A stretch of DNA of 64,000 nt. Origin: Bacillota bacterium. GTDB lineage: Bacteria > Bacillota > Clostridia > Oscillospirales > Oscillospiraceae. Position numbers and translations under genes: made by a program. The stretch covers positions 23,701 to 87,700 of the forward strand of contig JAUNCL010000008.1 of the NCBI GenBank assembly GCA_030535235.1, given 5' to 3'. A model generated the notes under the pieces. That model ran no database searches, was not told where the DNA came from, and saw only the letters and a program-made list of their open reading frames with translations. Each line of letters begins with the position of its first letter. Position 1 is the first letter of the stretch. Positions 60,977 to 64,000 of the stretch are shown one piece after another.

Positions 60977-61908
60977 GTCAATTCCTCCTTTGTTTGTCTC
61001 GGTTCATAGCGGCTCCCCTGCCGGACGCCGTCCCGCCGGAAGGCCGACTGGATGGCGTTGAGGACCCGCTTCTTATCGGCGGTCCACAGGGGGGCCAGCA
61101 GATTCTTCTTAGCCCCGTCGCCGGTGAGCCGGTGAACCACCATATCCGGCGGCAGCACCGCCAGGCAGTCCTCCAGCAGAGTGATGTATTCCTCCAAGGT
61201 CAGTATGGGCACTTTTCCCGCCTGATAGTCCCGGGCCAGGTCGGTCCCCTCCAGCACATGGAGAAGCTGGAGTTTTATGCCGTCCCCACCCATCTGCCCC
61301 ACATAGCGGACGGTCTCCACCATGTCCTCGCGGCTCTCCCCGGGCAGGCCCAGGATCACGTGGGTAATGACCTCCAGGTCGGCGGCCTTCAGCCGCGTTA
61401 CCGCATCCTCGTAGACCGACAGGTCATAGCCCCGGCGGATGTAGCAGGCGGAATTGGGATGGATGGTTTGCAGCCCCAACTCTACCCACACAGGTTTCTC
61501 CCGATTCAGCCGGCAGAGCAGGTCCACCACCGCCTGGGGAAGACAGTCCGGCCGGGTGGCAATGGAAAGGGCTGCGATCTCCTCCGGCTTTAGGGCCTGA
61601 CGGAAGAGGCTCTCCAGGTAGGGCAGCGGGGCGTAGGTGTTGGTAAAGCTCTGGAAGTAGGCGATATACTTTCCGCCCTTGTTCTTCTTCTCTACCCTAA
61701 CCTTGGCCTGCTGGATTTGCCAAACAATATCCCCGCAGGCTGGGGCGGCGAAGTCTCCGGAGCCCACATCGCTGCAGAAGATACAGCCCCTGGTCCCCAG
61801 GGTCCCGTCCCGGTTGGGACAGGTCATGCCCCCGTCCAGGGCCAGCTTGTAGACCTTGCAGCCAAACCGCTCCCTCATGGCCTGGTGAAAGGAACGATAG
61901 GCCGTCAT
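60973..61908 (-). CDS. TIGR01212-family radical SAM protein
   Basis: 311 residues from ATG 61908 (overlapping the previous stop as ATGA). N-terminal CPNRDGTLGTRGCIFCSDVGSGDF is the family's cluster motif (C-x10-C-x2-C spacing, unlike CxxxCxxC). SFTNTYAPLPYL and LGLQTIHPNSACYIRRGYDLS support the assignment. E. coli YhcC is a relative; its exact function is not established. Fourth gene of the minus-strand operon, directly before the His-rich COG0523 gene. Confidence 0.92.
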   Translation of the reverse strand: MTAYRSFHQAMRERFGCKVYKLALDGGMTCPNRDGTLGTRGCIFCSDVGSGDFAAPACGDIVWQIQQAKVRVEKKNKGGKYIAYFQSFTNTYAPLPYLESLFRQALKPEEIAALSIATRPDCLPQAVVDLLCRLNREKPVWVELGLQTIHPNSACYIRRGYDLSVYEDAVTRLKAADLEVITHVILGLPGESREDMVETVRYVGQMGGDGIKLQLLHVLEGTDLARDYQAGKVPILTLEEYITLLEDCLAVLPPDMVVHRLTGDGAKKNLLAPLWTADKKRVLNAIQSAFRRDGVRQGSRYEPRQTKEELT

Positions 61909-62321
61909 GTCTCGGGAAGCTCGTCCAGCCTGCCGGTGCAGAAGAGGGTGAAGGTCCCGCCGCACAGGAGCTCTCCTGTGCCGTCGCGGAGCTCCACCTC
62001 CGCCACACAGAGGGTCTTGCCCCGGTTTTTGATCCGGCCCTCGGCGATGAGGTGGTCATCCTCGGTGTTCCGGTAGAATTCAAAGCTGCTGCTCACCGTC
62101 ACATAGCGCATCCCGTTGCTCCGGGCCGCGCCGCCGGCGGCGCAGTCGGCCATGGTCAGGAACATGCCCCCGTGGACGGCCCCGTAGAGGTTGCGGTTCT
62201 CCCGGCTCAGGTGGGCCTCCACCCTGGCGCAGTCCGGCCCCATGTGGGTGAGCCGGATGCCGTTGTGGAGCATGAAAGAGTTTTGGGTGTTGGTGGCGTT
62301 GATCTTATCGGTAAAATCCAT
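61905..62321 (-). CDS. PaaI/hotdog-fold thioesterase
   Basis: 138 residues. Start at ATG 62321: GGAGAGGAGG is six bases away, whereas an ATG two codons earlier abuts it. The 4HBT motif NLYGAVHGGMFLTMADCAAGGAA holds the conserved Gly-His-Gly-Gly and the Asp/Ala helix. PaaI-type enzymes hydrolyse acyl-CoA, often phenylacetyl-CoA derivatives. The substrate is unknown. Stop overlaps the next start. Confidence 0.88.
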   Translation of the reverse strand: MDFTDKINATNTQNSFMLHNGIRLTHMGPDCARVEAHLSRENRNLYGAVHGGMFLTMADCAAGGAARSNGMRYVTVSSSFEFYRNTEDDHLIAEGRIKNRGKTLCVAEVELRDGTGELLCGGTFTLFCTGRLDELPET

Positions 62322-62341
62322 ACACATCCTCCTCTCCGGGG

Positions 62342-62698
62342 TCACAGCACGAGAAAGGTCACGCCGTTGTTATAGCGGTCCAGGTCCCTGTCCCGGCGCA
62401 GGTCGCCGCACCGGGAAAAGGCCTGGCGGGTGGTCTCCTCAAAGATGGAAAAGGCCTCGCCGGGGATCACCTCCCGGATCTCCCCCTTGGTTTTGAGCTG
62501 CATCAGATACCTTCGGGAAGCCGTGCGGATCTTCCCGCCTGTGCCGGAGGACCCGTAGCCGTGGATGATCTTCAGCACCGTGCAGCCCATGCCCCGGGTG
62601 CGGCCGACCTCCAGGGTCAGCCGCTTCATGGCCTGGTCCACCGTGGGCTTTCCCAATTCCAGGTTCACTTCCCGGAGCTTTGATGGTTCCCTGGCCAT
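62342..62698 (-). CDS. Smr-domain protein
   Basis: 118 residues from ATG 62698, one base after the upstream stop. The Smr core is LELGKPTVDQAMKRLTLEV (LDLHG-like helix), VLKIIHGYGSSGTGGKIR (HGxGxGxLR with variation) and a C-terminal region. Small stand-alone Smr proteins nick or bind nucleic acids, and some act on stalled ribosomes or mRNA. The usual D-L-H-G reads E-L-G-K, so activity may be altered. Confidence 0.82.
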   Translation of the reverse strand: MAREPSKLREVNLELGKPTVDQAMKRLTLEVGRTRGMGCTVLKIIHGYGSSGTGGKIRTASRRYLMQLKTKGEIREVIPGEAFSIFEETTRQAFSRCGDLRRDRDLDRYNNGVTFLVL

Positions 62699-62699
62699 A

Positions 62700-63365
62700 T
62701 CAGCCGCCGCAGAATTTGCGGCACTGCTCCAGGAAGAAGTCAAAGATCTTCTGGCCGTCGGCGGTGCCGTCCTCCCCGGTCATCTGCTCCGGGTGGAACT
62801 GGACGGTCCAGATGGGCAGGGTGCCGTGCTGCATGGCCTCCACCACCCCGTTTTCATCCCAGGCTGTGCGATACAGGCCCTGGCCGAACTTGTAGATGGC
62901 CTGGTGGTGGGAGCTGTTGACCGTCATCTCTCCGCCGTAAAGGGTGTCCAGCATGGTCATGACCCCCACCTTGACGGGATGTACCTTGGACTTGCCGTCG
63001 GCGTCCTGGGCGTGCATCTCCACAAGCCGTTCGTTCATGTCCTGGTATATGTTGCCGCCCAGAGCGATATTCACCACCTGATGGCCCCGGCAGATCCCCA
63101 GGATGGGTTTATTCTCATAGATGCAGCGGTTGACCAGATAGAGCTCCACCTTGTCCCGGGGGCGGTCGATGTCCGTGGAACCCAGGTTGGGCTCCTGGAA
63201 CTCCGAGGGGTCCATGTCCCCGCCGCCGGCCAGGATGAGGCCGTCGAAGTCCATCTCCGGGTCCGGGCAGTGGAAGGAGAGGGCTTCGCCCCCGGCCTTC
63301 TCCACCGCCGCTTCGTACAGTCCGCTGCTCTCGGGCGAACGGGAGATCAAGATACGAGGTTTCAC
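62700..63365 (-). CDS. Gamma-glutamyl-GABA hydrolase family (PuuD-like, class I GATase)
   Basis: 221 residues. The GTG at 63365 is seven bases from AGGAGG; the ATG two codons upstream (63371) almost touches it, so GTG is preferred. GATase triad: nucleophile Cys in GICRGHQ, and the His-Glu of FHPEQ; LAGGGDMDPSEF and NSSHHQAIYKFG complete the pattern. PuuD relatives split gamma-glutamyl amides (polyamine breakdown). First gene of the six-gene operon. Confidence 0.88.
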   Translation of the reverse strand: MKPRILISRSPESSGLYEAAVEKAGGEALSFHCPDPEMDFDGLILAGGGDMDPSEFQEPNLGSTDIDRPRDKVELYLVNRCIYENKPILGICRGHQVVNIALGGNIYQDMNERLVEMHAQDADGKSKVHPVKVGVMTMLDTLYGGEMTVNSSHHQAIYKFGQGLYRTAWDENGVVEAMQHGTLPIWTVQFHPEQMTGEDGTADGQKIFDFFLEQCRKFCGG

Positions 63366-63395
63366 AAGCATTCCTCCTATAGAATTTAACACTAT

Positions 63396-63424
63396 ATTAT
63401 AGCACAGCCACAGATGTTTGGAAA
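63396..63424 (-). promoter_or_regulatory. Promoter of the minus-strand six-gene operon
   Basis: Minus strand TTTCCA (63424-63419), 17-bp spacer, TATAAT (63401-63396). Confidence 0.75.
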
Positions 63425-63442
63425 CTGTTTTCTTTTCATATG

Positions 63443-63476
63443 CCAAAGACGCACCGAAGTCTCGGTGCGTCTTTGG
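63443..63476 (-). terminator. 15-bp perfect hairpin after groEL
   Basis: CCAAAGACGCACCGA (63443-63457) pairs with TCGGTGCGTCTTTGG (63462-63476). It stands 27 bases beyond the groEL stop but has no U-run on the minus strand (it reads into CATATG). Termination is likely but may need help. Confidence 0.6.
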
Positions 63477-63502
63477 AAAAAGCGGATGGCCTTGTAAGCA
63501 GA

Positions 63503-64000
63503 TTAGTACATATTGCCGCCCATGTCTGCTGCGGGCATGCCTGCGCCGGTGGCGGAGGGGGGAGCCAGACGGTCGCCCACCAGAGCCTCGGTGGTCAGCA
63601 GCATAGCGGAGATGGAGGCTGCATTCTCCAGGGCGGAACGGGTGACCTTGGTGGGGTCAACGATACCGCTGGAGATCATGTCGCAGTACACTTCCTTGTA
63701 GGCGTCGAAGCCGTAGCCGATCTCGCCGCTGCTTCTGACCTTCTCCAGGATGACGGAGGAGTCCAGGCCGGCGTTGGAGGCGATCTGACGCAGAGGAGCA
63801 GTCAGGGCGCGGCAGATGATCTGCACGCCGGTCTTCTCGTCGCCTTCCACTTCTGCCACCAGCTTCTCAACCTCGGGGATGGCGTTGACGTAGGCAGTGC
63901 CGCCGCCGGCCACGATGCCCTCTTCCACAGCGGCGCGGGTTGCGTTCAGGGCGTCCTCGATGCGCAGCTTCTTCTCCTTCATCTCGGTCTCGGTAGCAGC
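63503..64000 (-). CDS. groL: Chaperonin GroEL, C-terminal part (5' end beyond window)
   Basis: The last 165 codons; the gene continues past the right edge. The equatorial-domain stretch [44 protein letters not shown] and [28 protein letters not shown] are strongly conserved in GroEL. The Met/Gly-rich tail is short ([14 protein letters not shown]). It forms the 14-mer folding chamber with GroES, whose gene would be upstream on the minus strand outside this window. Confidence 0.97.
   Translation of the reverse strand, partial: AATETEMKEKKLRIEDALNATRAAVEEGIVAGGGTAYVNAIPEVEKLVAEVEGDEKTGVQIICRALTAPLRQIASNAGLDSSVILEKVRSSGEIGYGFDAYKEVYCDMISSGIVDPTKVTRSALENAASISAMLLTTEALVGDRLAPPSATGAGMPAADMGGNMY

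Overview
The window is GC-rich, densely packed bacterial chromosome. Strong promoters are sigma-A type (TTGACA, 17 bp, TATAAT), and most starts have purine-rich Shine-Dalgarno sequences. The gene set (two-copy ThiE family, anaerobic ThiH, type III glutamine synthetase, an ANTAR antiterminator beside glnA, FeoA-FeoB fusion, TIGR03960/TIGR03936 pair, lipoprotein signal peptides) points to an anaerobic gut-type Firmicute. My inference is Clostridia, Oscillospiraceae, in the Flavonifractor/Pseudoflavonifractor neighbourhood. No tRNA, rRNA, CRISPR array, insertion sequence or phage gene was seen. About 50 protein genes are supported. No stretch over 300 bases lacks a gene.

Layout. 1-5.3 kb: start of an ABC-F ATPase, thioredoxin reductase, a small conserved gene plus a lipoprotein nuclease, a PHP phosphoesterase and an amidohydrolase. 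5.3-13.8 kb: a thiamin operon behind a TPP riboswitch (thiS-thiF-thiG-thiH-tenI/thiE-like-thiE-thiD-tenA) followed by a ThiZ-ThiX-ThiY type ABC importer; thiC and thiM are not in the window. 13.9-15.4 kb: an MFS exporter. 15.4-30.2 kb: a nitrogen/glutamine region with glnN (GS III), an asparagine synthetase, a three-gene operon of unknown function (a 1566-residue HD/HEAT/nucleotidyltransferase/PRTase-like protein, an LDH/MDH-fold protein and a flavodoxin-fold protein), then glnA, an ANTAR regulator of NitR type and pyrG.

Three transcription units in that nitrogen region (glnN, the 1566-residue protein, glnA) start with the same design: a 17-bp-spacer promoter, then, almost at the predicted 5' end, a small hexaloop hairpin whose 5' half is also the 5' arm of a long-loop intrinsic terminator. 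This is what an ANTAR-controlled antitermination regulon would look like. It ties the unknown three-gene operon to glutamine and nitrogen status. I regard this as the most interesting part of the window.

30.2-44.8 kb: cardiolipin synthase, a nicotinamidase-like hydrolase, a DnaQ-type exonuclease, a FliB-like protein, an RsmH-family methyltransferase, FeoAB with a 48-residue Cys-rich partner, an NSS transporter, a frameshifted GNAT running into a homocysteine S-methyltransferase, a YczE-like and a TVP38-like membrane protein, an AraC-GNAT fusion and an MFS exporter. 44.8-58.9 kb: the TIGR03960/TIGR03936 radical SAM pair, a serpin lipoprotein, an MgtC-like protein, an unrecognised membrane protein with an HdeD-like partner, an ABC exporter, and a MarR-adaptor-RND efflux operon. 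58.9-63.4 kb: a six-gene minus-strand operon with two COG0523 GTPases, one with a long His/Asp tract. 63.5 kb to the end: the C-terminal part of GroEL.
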